Below are positions 9,515 to 17,620 of a stretch of DNA of 64,000 nucleotides, in pieces. A program made the translations under genes and the position numbers. Within the stretch, counting starts at the first letter, position 1; every line of letters begins with the position of its first letter. Location of the stretch: assembly GCF_014638915.1 (NCBI RefSeq), contig NZ_BMFQ01000002.1:372001-436000 (forward strand), in the 5' to 3' direction. The notes beneath the pieces are model-generated. The model worked only from the letters and a program-made list of their open reading frames with translations. It had not been told where the DNA came from and searched no databases. The DNA is from Xanthomarina arctica. Lineage in GTDB: Bacteria; Bacteroidota; Bacteroidia; Flavobacteriales; Flavobacteriaceae.

Positions 9515-10387
9515 ATGAAATCTGAAAGTTATAGTCATATTGGCAAGAAGAAAGTCAATGAAGATTATGTTCAATCATCGGATAATATATTTATTGTTTG
9601 TGATGGGGTTGGAGGGGAAGTAAGTGGGGATGTTGCAAGTAGAGAAGTAGCAAATTCCATTTTTAAACAAACCCAAAACAATGAATTGAAACTTACTAAA
9701 GATGAAATTGAAGCTATTGTTTCTAATTCTCAAAAACATTTGAATATTTTAATTCAGGAAAATGAAGAATTGGAAGGTATGTCTACTACTTTGGCGGCTG
9801 TTTTTATTTCTGAAAAAGGTTTCTTTATCACCCATATTGGTGATAGTAGGGTTTATTTGATACGGCCATCAGATAACGTTTTTTGGCAAACTTGGGATCA
9901 TTCACTAGTAGGGAATTTGGTTAAAAATGGTGAAATTTCAAGGGAAGCGGGACGAAATCACCCAATGAATAATCAAATATTTAAAGCTATAAAGGCAAAC
10001 TTCAAAAATAAAATTTCCAATCCGGAAATACATTTTGTCACAGATATTAGAAAAGATGATATTCTTTTTATTTGTTCAGATGGAGTTTCAGAAGCTTTTT
10101 CAGATTTGGACCTTTTAGAGCTCCTTGCAAATAAAGATCGAAATCTAAAAGAGAAGTTAGAAATTATAAAAAAAGGTTGTATTGAGAAAAGTTTCGATAA
10201 CAACACGGCTATTGTCTGTTCGGTAGAAAACAAAGATTTACCAAATTCAACCATTATTCCTTTAGAGTGGATTTCTATTGATTCTTTACAAGAAAATTTA
10301 GATCTAGACAATGTTATTTTGGATGATGTTACAACGGAAGAAGAGCTTCAGCCTAAGAAAAAAAAATGGTTCAATTTTTTTAAATAG
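9515..10387 (+). CDS. PP2C-family Ser/Thr protein phosphatase
   Basis: A 290-residue cytoplasmic metal-dependent phosphatase. It shows the PP2C motifs in order: GKKKVNEDY (residues 10-18), CDGVGG (29-34), a MSTTLAAV segment, THIGDSRVYLIR, the late DDILFICSDGVSEAFSD, and DNNTAIVCSV near the end, which supplies the last metal-binding Asp. It ends in a lysine/phenylalanine-rich tail. It is first in an operon with a Ser/Thr kinase 37 bases downstream, so it presumably reverses that kinase or dephosphorylates the FHA ligands. The start is the ATG after a long AT leader; no ribosome-binding motif is visible. Confidence 0.92.
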   Translation: MKSESYSHIGKKKVNEDYVQSSDNIFIVCDGVGGEVSGDVASREVANSIFKQTQNNELKLTKDEIEAIVSNSQKHLNILIQENEELEGMSTTLAAVFISEKGFFITHIGDSRVYLIRPSDNVFWQTWDHSLVGNLVKNGEISREAGRNHPMNNQIFKAIKANFKNKISNPEIHFVTDIRKDDILFICSDGVSEAFSDLDLLELLANKDRNLKEKLEIIKKGCIEKSFDNNTAIVCSVENKDLPNSTIIPLEWISIDSLQENLDLDNVILDDVTTEEELQPKKKKWFNFFK

Positions 10388-10424
10388 ATAAACAAAAAGT
10401 ATAGCATTAAAAATTATAAACAAA

Positions 10425-12881
10425 ATGACACAACAAGAATTTAGAAAACGCTACGAATTCGATATTAAAACAGATAATATAGGAGGTGGAAGCTTTGGTA
10501 CAGTTTATAAAGCTTACGATACTGTTTTAGACAGAGAAGTTGCAATTAAAGTATCTGAAGTAAAAACAGTAGGCGATAAAGAGTTTTCTTTATTAGAAGA
10601 ATATAAAGCGATAGAAAAATTATCAGAGCACAAAAATATAGCCAATTACGAAAAGGTCTATCGTTTTGAATCTTTCCCAGCTATTTACGATTATGGCATT
10701 ATGCAATACTATGCTTCCGGGAATTTATCTCACTATTTAAAAAATAACGAAGTCAGTTTAGAAAAAAGAGAGAAAATAACTAGAGGAGTTTTAGAAGGTA
10801 TCGCTTTTTTACACCAACACCAAGTGGTTCACAGAGACCTAAAACCAAGCAATGTTTTGGTTGTGGATAGAAGAGGAGAATTAATACCCAAAATAACAGA
10901 TTTCGGTTTAAGTAAACAAGCAGAAGGCGATGGAAAAGCCTCACGTTTTACGAATAGTTTTGCCGGAGGAACCTTACAGTATAGTAGTCCTGAACAATTA
11001 AAAGGTTTGCCTTTAAAGCTCAATACAGACTTATGGAGTTTTGGTGCCATTGCTTATGAAATTTTAACAGGAAACACGCTGTTTGATGCAGATAACCAAG
11101 GTACGGCAACTGCAGAATGGCAAAATACAATTACTCAAAAAATACTACATCACGATGTAAGTGAGCAATTAAAAGCATTGCCAGAAAATTGGAAAAAAGT
11201 TGTTAAAGCCTGTTTAGAAAGAGACTTAAGAAAACGCGTACAAAGTTCAGAGGCTTTATTTGCCATTTTAAATAATGAGGGAACCTCAAATGGAGAAGAA
11301 AATAATATACCTCCCGTAATAAATAACGATGCAACAATCATTAGAGGTAGTGTTAATGAAAAGCAACCTATAAAACCACAACCTTTAGCACAAAAACCAA
11401 TTGCACAAAAGATTGTTTCTAAAAAAACAACCCCAATGCCAAAAAAAGAAAAACCTAAATGGTTGATTCCTTCTATTGCGGCAGCAGTAATTACTCTAAT
11501 AGGTACTGTTGGTTATTTTATGTTTGCTACAGATGATATAGAGCCTGTAAAAAACAAATTGGCTGTATTTAAAGAAGGAAATCTTTATGGTTACAAAGAA
11601 GGAGAGTTAATTGTAATTGCTCCCCAATATTTAATGGCAGAGGATTTTACAACAGAAATAGATAGCGTAAAAGTTGCAACAAAAGACAGTATTTTTTACA
11701 TCAATAGAAAAGGAATTTGGCTTGCAACGATAACTGATAGCACAGCCGTTGAACAAGAAGTTGCAGACGAAGAAAAAAATACTGTATTAACAGCAGATGA
11801 AAGTGCGTGGAATGTTGCAAGAAAAGCAAATACTAAAGCTTCTTATGAAAAATATTTAAGAGATTTTAAAAGTGGAGACTACCGTAAAAGTGCTAATAAT
11901 GCAATAAGTAGCTTGGAAAATAAGAGTGACATACAACCTGTATCCTCAAAAATTCTAAACCAAAAAGAATTAGAAAAATGGGCTGCTGTTTCGAGCAATA
12001 TGGATAATGCATTAAAAGCAGCAAATAATGGCGATGCAAATGCTCAAATAAGAATGGCTGAAGTAAATCAACATGTCTATGGCAAACCTGAAGAAGCAGA
12101 AAAATGGTATTTAAAAGCGGCTATTAAAGGAAATGCAATTGCACAAGGTGAGTTAGGAGCAATGTATGATGAATATACTGGTCGTATTAGAGATGGTAAA
12201 AAATCGGAAAAATGGATTAGAAAATCAGCAAACCAAGGGTACGCTGAAGCTGAATATAATCTTGGGTATATTTATAGCTTAGGGTATTATGGTGTTGCTG
12301 AAAATAAAGCGGAAGCCATAAAGTGGTGGTTAAAAGCAGCAAACCAAGGACATATAACAGCTATGCATTATTTAGCTGAAGCATATAAAAGCCAAAAAAA
12401 TTATGAAGACGCGTTAATTTGGTATAAAAAATTAGCCAATGCCGCCAAGCCCGGTGATTATTATTATACAACAGCAGAGGATGATATTGCTGAGTTTTAT
12501 TACAAAGGTTATGGTGTTGCAAAGGATTATCAAGAATCTTTAAAATGGTATGAAAAAGTAGCAAACTTGAATACAGAAGGAAATTCAAATTATAAATATG
12601 GTATAGGTCAAATTTATTATCACGGTGGTTATGGTGTTTCAAGAGATTACAATGAAGCAATGAAATGGTTTAAATCAGCAGCTTGTGAAGATTGTAAAAC
12701 TATTTATGTAGGTATGAATGGATCTAGGTTTTTGTTAGGTCAAATGTATGAAAATGGTGAAGGGGTTGATAAAAATATGCAAGAAGCCATTAGGTATTAT
12801 GAATTAGCATCAAGTCGGGAAAGTTATTATTATGACCATTACAAGGATGCACAAAACGCATTAATACGACTAGGTGAATAA
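10425..12881 (+). CDS. Membrane Ser/Thr protein kinase with WG-like region and Sel1 repeats
   Basis: An 818-residue Hanks-type kinase. The N-terminal catalytic domain has the glycine loop IGGGSFG (19-25), K42 in VAIK, HRDLKPSN with D138, DFG (159-161) and SSPE (187-190), so it should be active. A basic/proline linker leads to one membrane segment at about 346-368. Beyond it comes a degenerate WG-type unit (LYGYKEGELIVIAPQY) and, from about residue 535 to the end, a run of Sel1 repeats (for example AEKWYLKAAIKGNAIAQGEL). The kinase would be cytoplasmic and the repeats periplasmic, a receptor layout. It lies in the operon with PP2C, LytTR and FHA genes. Confidence 0.92.
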   Translation: MTQQEFRKRYEFDIKTDNIGGGSFGTVYKAYDTVLDREVAIKVSEVKTVGDKEFSLLEEYKAIEKLSEHKNIANYEKVYRFESFPAIYDYGIMQYYASGNLSHYLKNNEVSLEKREKITRGVLEGIAFLHQHQVVHRDLKPSNVLVVDRRGELIPKITDFGLSKQAEGDGKASRFTNSFAGGTLQYSSPEQLKGLPLKLNTDLWSFGAIAYEILTGNTLFDADNQGTATAEWQNTITQKILHHDVSEQLKALPENWKKVVKACLERDLRKRVQSSEALFAILNNEGTSNGEENNIPPVINNDATIIRGSVNEKQPIKPQPLAQKPIAQKIVSKKTTPMPKKEKPKWLIPSIAAAVITLIGTVGYFMFATDDIEPVKNKLAVFKEGNLYGYKEGELIVIAPQYLMAEDFTTEIDSVKVATKDSIFYINRKGIWLATITDSTAVEQEVADEEKNTVLTADESAWNVARKANTKASYEKYLRDFKSGDYRKSANNAISSLENKSDIQPVSSKILNQKELEKWAAVSSNMDNALKAANNGDANAQIRMAEVNQHVYGKPEEAEKWYLKAAIKGNAIAQGELGAMYDEYTGRIRDGKKSEKWIRKSANQGYAEAEYNLGYIYSLGYYGVAENKAEAIKWWLKAANQGHITAMHYLAEAYKSQKNYEDALIWYKKLANAAKPGDYYYTTAEDDIAEFYYKGYGVAKDYQESLKWYEKVANLNTEGNSNYKYGIGQIYYHGGYGVSRDYNEAMKWFKSAACEDCKTIYVGMNGSRFLLGQMYENGEGVDKNMQEAIRYYELASSRESYYYDHYKDAQNALIRLGE

Positions 12882-12893
12882 TATAAAAAGTAT

Positions 12894-13562
12894 ATGAGTA
12901 AAACCAATAACCTACACTATTTAAATTTTCCAACTTTAGAAGAGGCAGAAAAAGTAGCTGAAAGCTTTAAAGTGTTGCAAACAGAAATTAAAGGCGAAGT
13001 TTCCTTTTTTTATTTGGACGAAGACTCTATTGACAATAGAGTCTTGTTGCGTAAATTAATGAATACAAATGAAAAAGAGCATTTTGTGTTAGTTTCAAAA
13101 AACAAAGAGGTTTCTTTTTTAGCTTGGAAGGCCAATGTGTTGGCTTTTTTACATTATAAAAATAAAGATATAAATATAGGTTTACTAGATTTTAAAAATC
13201 GCTTAAAAAAATACCCTCTCGGGAATACAGAAGTAGAAGAAAAACTAAAAATAAATTTTAAAGGAGGTTTTGATTTGGTGCTTATAAATGCCATTTGTTT
13301 TTGTGTGGGTAGTGGTAATTATACTTATATTTATTTAGAAGACGGCACTAGAAAATGTATTTCATATCCATTAAACGTATTAGAAAAAAGATTAATAGAA
13401 GTGGGTTTTTTAAAAAGAATAGGTAAATCTTTTATAGTGAATATGAACCGAGTTAAAAAAGTTCAAAGTCAGCATTTAGTTTTTAAAGGAACAAAAGAAA
13501 TAGAATTAAAATTAGGAGAAATTTACATAAAAAGAGTAAAACAAAATTTACTTTGGTATTAG
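12894..13562 (+). CDS. LytTR DNA-binding domain protein without a receiver domain
   Basis: A 222-residue protein. Residues ~130-222 form a LytTR domain: a strand INAICFCVGSGNYTYIYLEDG, then LEKRLIEVGFLKRIGKSFIVNMNRVKKV, the conserved LytTR recognition core. The first ~115 residues resemble no domain I recognise and are not a response-regulator receiver: the conserved phosphoacceptor pattern is missing. It is 12 bases after the kinase and one base before an FHA gene, so its activity may be set by that phosphorylation system. It is a likely regulator of the two island operons, possibly through the repeated 15-bp element. Confidence 0.88.
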   Translation: MSKTNNLHYLNFPTLEEAEKVAESFKVLQTEIKGEVSFFYLDEDSIDNRVLLRKLMNTNEKEHFVLVSKNKEVSFLAWKANVLAFLHYKNKDINIGLLDFKNRLKKYPLGNTEVEEKLKINFKGGFDLVLINAICFCVGSGNYTYIYLEDGTRKCISYPLNVLEKRLIEVGFLKRIGKSFIVNMNRVKKVQSQHLVFKGTKEIELKLGEIYIKRVKQNLLWY

Positions 13563-13563
13563 T

Positions 13564-14247
13564 ATGGAAGCATTTACAATAGGAAGAAATTTAGACAATA
13601 GTTACGTTATTAATGATAATACAGTAAGTGGTTATCACGCTAAAATAATAATTGACGATACTGATTATACTACCTTTACTTTAAAAGACTTAAACTCTTC
13701 GAATGGAACAAAAGTGAACGGACAGAGTGTTTTATCAAAAAAAATCGATAAAAACAGTAACATAGAATTTGCAACAGCAACTGTAGATGTTAGACAATTA
13801 TTTGAACAATTAGAGAACTATATTTTGAAAAACAGAGTAGATTTTTCAAAAGAATTTTTTCAACTAAAAGAAACAGAAAGAAAATATATAAAAGAAAAAC
13901 AAACCATTAATAAATATTTCAAACTCAGGTCTGGTTTAATCCGCGGTGGTATTACCATTGGATTAATGATTCTGGTTTATAATAATGCGTATATAAAATC
14001 TATTGAAGGCATCCGGATCTATTTAATGCTAGGTATTGGAACAGTTGGAGGTATTATTTCTACGGCTTCAATTTCAGATAAAAATGTAAAAAATAAACTA
14101 GAAGATTTATATATTGAATATTCAGAAAAATTTAATTGTCCGAAATGCGATTTTGATATGACAAGTAAAACTTGGAAGTTTTGGAAGTCTAAAAAAAACT
14201 GTCCGAAATGTAAATGTAATTGGGTAAAAAACACTTCAAATAACTAA
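13564..14247 (+). CDS. FHA-domain membrane protein with C-terminal zinc ribbon
   Basis: A 227-residue protein. The N-terminal FHA domain (residues ~1-75) has the phosphothreonine-binding signature IGRNLDNSYVI, a SGYHAKI motif and LNSSNGTKVNG. A lysine-rich helix follows, then two hydrophobic segments (about 126-141 and 149-165). The C-terminal tail has two CPKC knuckles around WKFWKSKKN, a zinc ribbon. It would sit in the membrane with both ends inside and could gather phosphorylated partners of the kinase. Its start lies one base after the LytTR stop. Confidence 0.88.
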   Translation: MEAFTIGRNLDNSYVINDNTVSGYHAKIIIDDTDYTTFTLKDLNSSNGTKVNGQSVLSKKIDKNSNIEFATATVDVRQLFEQLENYILKNRVDFSKEFFQLKETERKYIKEKQTINKYFKLRSGLIRGGITIGLMILVYNNAYIKSIEGIRIYLMLGIGTVGGIISTASISDKNVKNKLEDLYIEYSEKFNCPKCDFDMTSKTWKFWKSKKNCPKCKCNWVKNTSNN

Positions 14248-14253
14248 TAATAG

Positions 14254-14535
14254 ATGCATAAACAAAATGAAAAGTTTGATGACTTTATTATAGAAATTGA
14301 TGTTTCTGAAGTACCCATTACCGAATTATTAACTAAGAATGATAGGCTTTCGTTAGATTTTGATGAACTTTTTCTTGATGATTTAGAAATGATTGATTTG
14401 GACGATGATGTTTTTGATGAAGCAGAATTGGAAGATGAATTTAATGATGAATTTGATGAAGATTACAACAGCTATTTTGAGGAGCAGGCTACACTAGATG
14501 ATATTGATTTAGAATTTGATGAAACATTAGAATAA
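14254..14535 (+). CDS. Small, extremely acidic protein
   Basis: A 93-residue protein of unknown function. More than a third of the residues are Asp or Glu, with patches such as DLDDDVFDEAELEDEF, and basic residues are few. No signal peptide, membrane segment or known domain is visible. It lies 6 bases after one FHA gene and 3 bases before another, so it is clearly part of the operon. Possible roles are a DNA mimic, a charged ligand for the zinc-ribbon proteins, or a small phospho-acceptor; none is demonstrated. Confidence 0.75.
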   Translation: MHKQNEKFDDFIIEIDVSEVPITELLTKNDRLSLDFDELFLDDLEMIDLDDDVFDEAELEDEFNDEFDEDYNSYFEEQATLDDIDLEFDETLE

Positions 14536-14538
14536 AAT

Positions 14539-15135
14539 ATGGCAGGTTATAAATGTAAAAAATGCAATACAAGAAACACCGTTCTAAAAGAATGGATAGA
14601 ATTAGGTATCAATAGAATGGTTTCTTGTGAAAATTGTGGTCATAAAATGAATTTAAATCTGCAACCCAAGCAAGTACAACAAACACCAGGTACTCAGGTT
14701 GTAGAAAACTCTCAAGCTCATAATCATGTTCTGGAATCTAATGGAGGTACTAATGTTGTCGGTTTAAATAGAGGGAAAGCTAATAAATATATTCTTCAAG
14801 TTGTAAAAAGCGAACATTATACCCAGAACTTACAGATAAAAGATTTTAAAAACACACTAAAAATTTTTATAGGAAGAAATCCAAATAATATTGAAAATTC
14901 TGAAGTAGATAAAGATGTTTTTTGGACAGTTAATGACCCATATATATCCAGAACGCACTGTTTAATAACTGTCCTGTTAAATAATGGCAAAGCTCAATTT
15001 ATATTGGAAGATTTAAAGAGTGCCAACGGTACAGAAGTGAATGAAACTAAACTGGAAAACAACGATCAGATTTTATTAAATATTGGAGATGAAGTAGTGA
15101 TAGGAGATACTGTTTTTACACTTCAAAAACAATAA
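14539..15135 (+). CDS. Zinc-ribbon / FHA-domain protein
   Basis: A 198-residue soluble protein. Residues 1-40 form a zinc ribbon with CKKC and CENC knuckles. A variable linker leads to a C-terminal FHA domain (about 100-198) with IFIGRNPNN, ISRTHCLI and LKSANGTEVNETKL, the phosphothreonine-binding pattern. Domain order is the mirror image of the protein encoded at 13564. It is the last gene of the first island operon; a 93-base gap holding the shared regulatory element follows. Confidence 0.88.
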   Translation: MAGYKCKKCNTRNTVLKEWIELGINRMVSCENCGHKMNLNLQPKQVQQTPGTQVVENSQAHNHVLESNGGTNVVGLNRGKANKYILQVVKSEHYTQNLQIKDFKNTLKIFIGRNPNNIENSEVDKDVFWTVNDPYISRTHCLITVLLNNGKAQFILEDLKSANGTEVNETKLENNDQILLNIGDEVVIGDTVFTLQKQ

Positions 15136-15153
15136 TTAAAGTTTTCATAAAAT

Positions 15154-15168
15154 AAAACAGGTGTTTCA
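15154..15168 (+). promoter_or_regulatory. Shared 15-bp element upstream of the second island operon
   Basis: AAAACAGGTGTTTCA differs at one base from the element at 9444-9458 and lies at nearly the same distance (60 against 56 bases) from the next start codon. It probably marks the promoter region of the acidic-protein/chagasin/papain operon. Confidence 0.45.
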
Positions 15169-15228
15169 TACATCTAAATCGCTTAAAACCAAAAAACTAA
15201 TTAGTTTTATAAAGTAATAGAAATAGTT

Positions 15229-16041
15229 ATGACGGAAAAGACAATTTTAAAAACCAATTCTGATAAAACCAATATCTTAAGGTTTAAAGGCATTACAAAA
15301 AAGCAAATTGCTTTATTGAAAGAAAACAAACTGCCATTTGCTACAATACTTGGTTTGTTAGGAGGTATGAGTACTCAATATGCATTTATGAGTGCAACAG
15401 GAACCATTGCAGAGCCGGAAGACGCTATAGATGAAACAATACCTAACGAAAATGAAGAAGAGGCTTTTGATTTTGACGTTCCTACACATATAGAATTTTC
15501 TGATGCCGTTACAGAAGAAATGACTTTTAATGAAGCCTTTAAAGCGGCCCGACAAGATACTGATGGATCAGGCTTTTTTAACTGGCATGGCAACACCTAC
15601 CATACATTAAATAAGGAAGAATGGGAAGGGCTTTCAGATGAAGAACGACAAGAGTTTTTTGATAAGATTCAAGAACATTCAGATTTTAATAGCGGAGATT
15701 ATAGTAGTGAAACTGATTTGGAAGATAACATTCCAGATGAAATAAGCTACGATGATATCATGTACGATGAACAAGAATATTATTCAGATTCTAATATTGA
15801 ATCCGATGAGTTTGTAACCCTAGATGAAATTGGAGATACTGTCGATATTATTGACGGTTTAAACGATGGGAAGGCAAAAGGCGAAGCAGATGGCATAGAT
15901 GGTGGTGTAGAATATATACCTGAAGATATAGATAATACTTCAGAATTTGATATAGAATATGACGATGATGAACTAGATTATGATACTTCAGATCCTGATA
16001 TAGAATATGACGATGATAGTTTAAATGATTTGCTTTCTTAA
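15229..16041 (+). CDS. Acidic protein with one hydrophobic segment and an AFxxAR...WxGxxY motif
   Basis: A 270-residue protein of unknown function. A basic N-terminus precedes a weakly hydrophobic segment (about 35-60, TILGLLGGMSTQYAFMSATG). The rest is rich in Asp and Glu, ending in repeats such as DIEYDDDELDYDTSDPDIEY. In the middle is an ordered block, FNEAFKAARQ, then GSGFFNWHGNTYHTLNKEEW and LSDEERQEFF. I recall similar blocks from Bacteroidota proteins encoded near phospho-signalling genes, but cannot name a family. It heads the second operon, ahead of the chagasin-like and papain-like genes. Confidence 0.75.
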   Translation: MTEKTILKTNSDKTNILRFKGITKKQIALLKENKLPFATILGLLGGMSTQYAFMSATGTIAEPEDAIDETIPNENEEEAFDFDVPTHIEFSDAVTEEMTFNEAFKAARQDTDGSGFFNWHGNTYHTLNKEEWEGLSDEERQEFFDKIQEHSDFNSGDYSSETDLEDNIPDEISYDDIMYDEQEYYSDSNIESDEFVTLDEIGDTVDIIDGLNDGKAKGEADGIDGGVEYIPEDIDNTSEFDIEYDDDELDYDTSDPDIEYDDDSLNDLLS

Positions 16042-16052
16042 AATTTAAAAAT

Positions 16053-16403
16053 ATGTACATAAAAAAAGTAATGATTATCTGTTTTTTAATAATGGGAGTT
16101 ATGCAAAGTTGTAAAACTTACAATCATTATAAAACAAACCAAATCTTTGAGATAAATTTAGAAAATGAAGGTGCGGGTGGCTACAAATGGAGTTTTGTAA
16201 AAACACCAGACATAGAAGTTGTAGATTCTAGCCAAGTAGTTTTACAAGGAAATAGCAAGCTAGTAAGCTATGAAAAAAAATATAAATTAAAGGGACTTAA
16301 AAAAGGAGCTTATATCTTGACATTTCATCATTTAAGAAATTTTGAAAAGAATGACACAATTCCAGAAGAAAATATTAAAATAATTAACGTAAGAATAAAA
16401 TAA
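16053..16403 (+). CDS. Chagasin-like (I42 family) cysteine-protease inhibitor, lipoprotein
   Basis: A 116-residue protein. The N-terminus is a lipoprotein signal with lipobox VMQSC (C20). The body fits the chagasin fold: INLENEGAGGYKWSF carries the GxGG-YxW segment, and HHLRNFEKN near residue 93 occupies the place of the RPW loop; a hydrophobic strand YKLKGLKKGAYILTF lies between. Chagasin-type proteins inhibit papain-family proteases. The next gene, 2 bases downstream, encodes exactly such a protease, which strongly supports the call. The protein would be anchored on the periplasmic or outer face of the envelope. Confidence 0.75.
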   Translation: MYIKKVMIICFLIMGVMQSCKTYNHYKTNQIFEINLENEGAGGYKWSFVKTPDIEVVDSSQVVLQGNSKLVSYEKKYKLKGLKKGAYILTFHHLRNFEKNDTIPEENIKIINVRIK

Positions 16404-16405
16404 TT

Positions 16406-17620
16406 ATGAGAATCAATAAATATCTAGTTTTTACTATTATAACGTTGTGTTCATTCTTTGCGAAAGCTCAAGAAAACAAGGGAAGAGGTATTCAATTGCC
16501 TACTGACAACGAATTTAAAGAGATTTTTAAAATACAAAGTAATTATGTTCAAGGTGGGCAAAAAATATACAATCTCACCTCTTCAGTATATGGAGATGCC
16601 AATGCACCTACTTTTGATTTAAGAGATATTAATGGCTTAACGTCTGTGAAAGACCAAGGGTCTTGTGGTTCTTGTTGGGCATTTTCTGCGGTTGCTACTA
16701 TAGAATCTAGTAATTTATTGATCAATAAAAAATATTTAGACTTATCTGAACAATCTCTAGTTAATTGTGTTGCAGATAGTCAAGGTTGTGAAGGTGGTTG
16801 GTATGACCATGCATATAGTTGGTTGCTTTTAAATAATAAAGACGTTGCTTTAGAAGATGAAATCCCATATAAAAACAGTGACCTAAGTTGCAGTCTTTAT
16901 GAAGGAAACTCGAATGTAAAAATTGCCAATTATAATTTTTTAATAGGAAACCCTTCAATAGAAGAAATTAAGAATGCTTTAGTAAGGCATGGGGCTTTGG
17001 CTGTAGCATTATATTCAAACAATACACAATTCTCAAATTATAAAGGAGGAGTTATAAAGGCCCTAAACTCTGCGCCAGATCACGCCGTAACAATAGTTGG
17101 TTGGGATGATACTCAAGAAGCCTGGTTGATAAAAAATTCTTGGGGAACAGCATGGGGTATAAATGGTTTTGGATGGGTTGGATATAATACAACGGGAATA
17201 ACTGCTTTTTCTTGGGTAGATGTTACAAGAAATGATGTTATTGAAGAATCAGAATTAGAACCAAAATCAGATTTAGATCTAGTAGAAATAGACTTTGTAC
17301 ATGTTTTAGGTTCTTTACAAGTGCATCAAGAGCTTTATGTGAAGATTGATGATGATTTGGTGAAAATATTTGGAATGAACAAAAAAGAAATAAAATATCA
17401 TAATAAAGTATATGTATCGAAAGGAAAACACGAGTTTGAAATTATTACAAAATCAATCATAAAGAAGGATAATAAAAAATCTATGATTTTTGGAATATCA
17501 TTAGGTAAGATAAATGTCACAGAAGATGTTTCCTACAAACTGGTTTATAAAAGTAGGGTTAATGAATCTAATGTTTTTAAGTTGTCTTTGGAGGCCGACG
17601 ATATTAAGATTGGTGAATAA
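16406..17620 (+). CDS. Secreted papain-like cysteine protease (C1A)
   Basis: A 404-residue protein with a signal peptide (cleavage after ...SFFAKA, near residue 21). A short pro-region precedes the mature domain, which starts near residue 68 with PTFDLRDINGLTSVKDQGS. The catalytic set is complete: Q84 and C90 in QGSCGSCWAFS, H226 in DHAVTIVGWD and N244 in IKNSWGTAWG. Cysteines of the papain fold (CEGGW) are present. A C-terminal region of about 130 residues has no domain I recognise. It forms an operon with the chagasin-like inhibitor; the pair is probably an envelope-exported effector and its protector. Confidence 0.92.
   Translation: MRINKYLVFTIITLCSFFAKAQENKGRGIQLPTDNEFKEIFKIQSNYVQGGQKIYNLTSSVYGDANAPTFDLRDINGLTSVKDQGSCGSCWAFSAVATIESSNLLINKKYLDLSEQSLVNCVADSQGCEGGWYDHAYSWLLLNNKDVALEDEIPYKNSDLSCSLYEGNSNVKIANYNFLIGNPSIEEIKNALVRHGALAVALYSNNTQFSNYKGGVIKALNSAPDHAVTIVGWDDTQEAWLIKNSWGTAWGINGFGWVGYNTTGITAFSWVDVTRNDVIEESELEPKSDLDLVEIDFVHVLGSLQVHQELYVKIDDDLVKIFGMNKKEIKYHNKVYVSKGKHEFEIITKSIIKKDNKKSMIFGISLGKINVTEDVSYKLVYKSRVNESNVFKLSLEADDIKIGE

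Noticed and set aside
12361-12660. Minus-strand open frame inside the kinase Sel1 region
   Set aside because: It is antisense to the Sel1 repeats, and its His/Asn/Leu-rich translation is typical of a shadow frame.
12894-13562. LytR-type response regulator
   Set aside because: The N-terminal part lacks a receiver-domain pattern (no acidic pocket or phosphoacceptor Asp context), so it is called a LytTR protein only.
15848-16060. Minus-strand open frame over the acidic protein gene
   Set aside because: The His/Leu/Tyr-rich translation mirrors Asp codons of the real gene on the plus strand.
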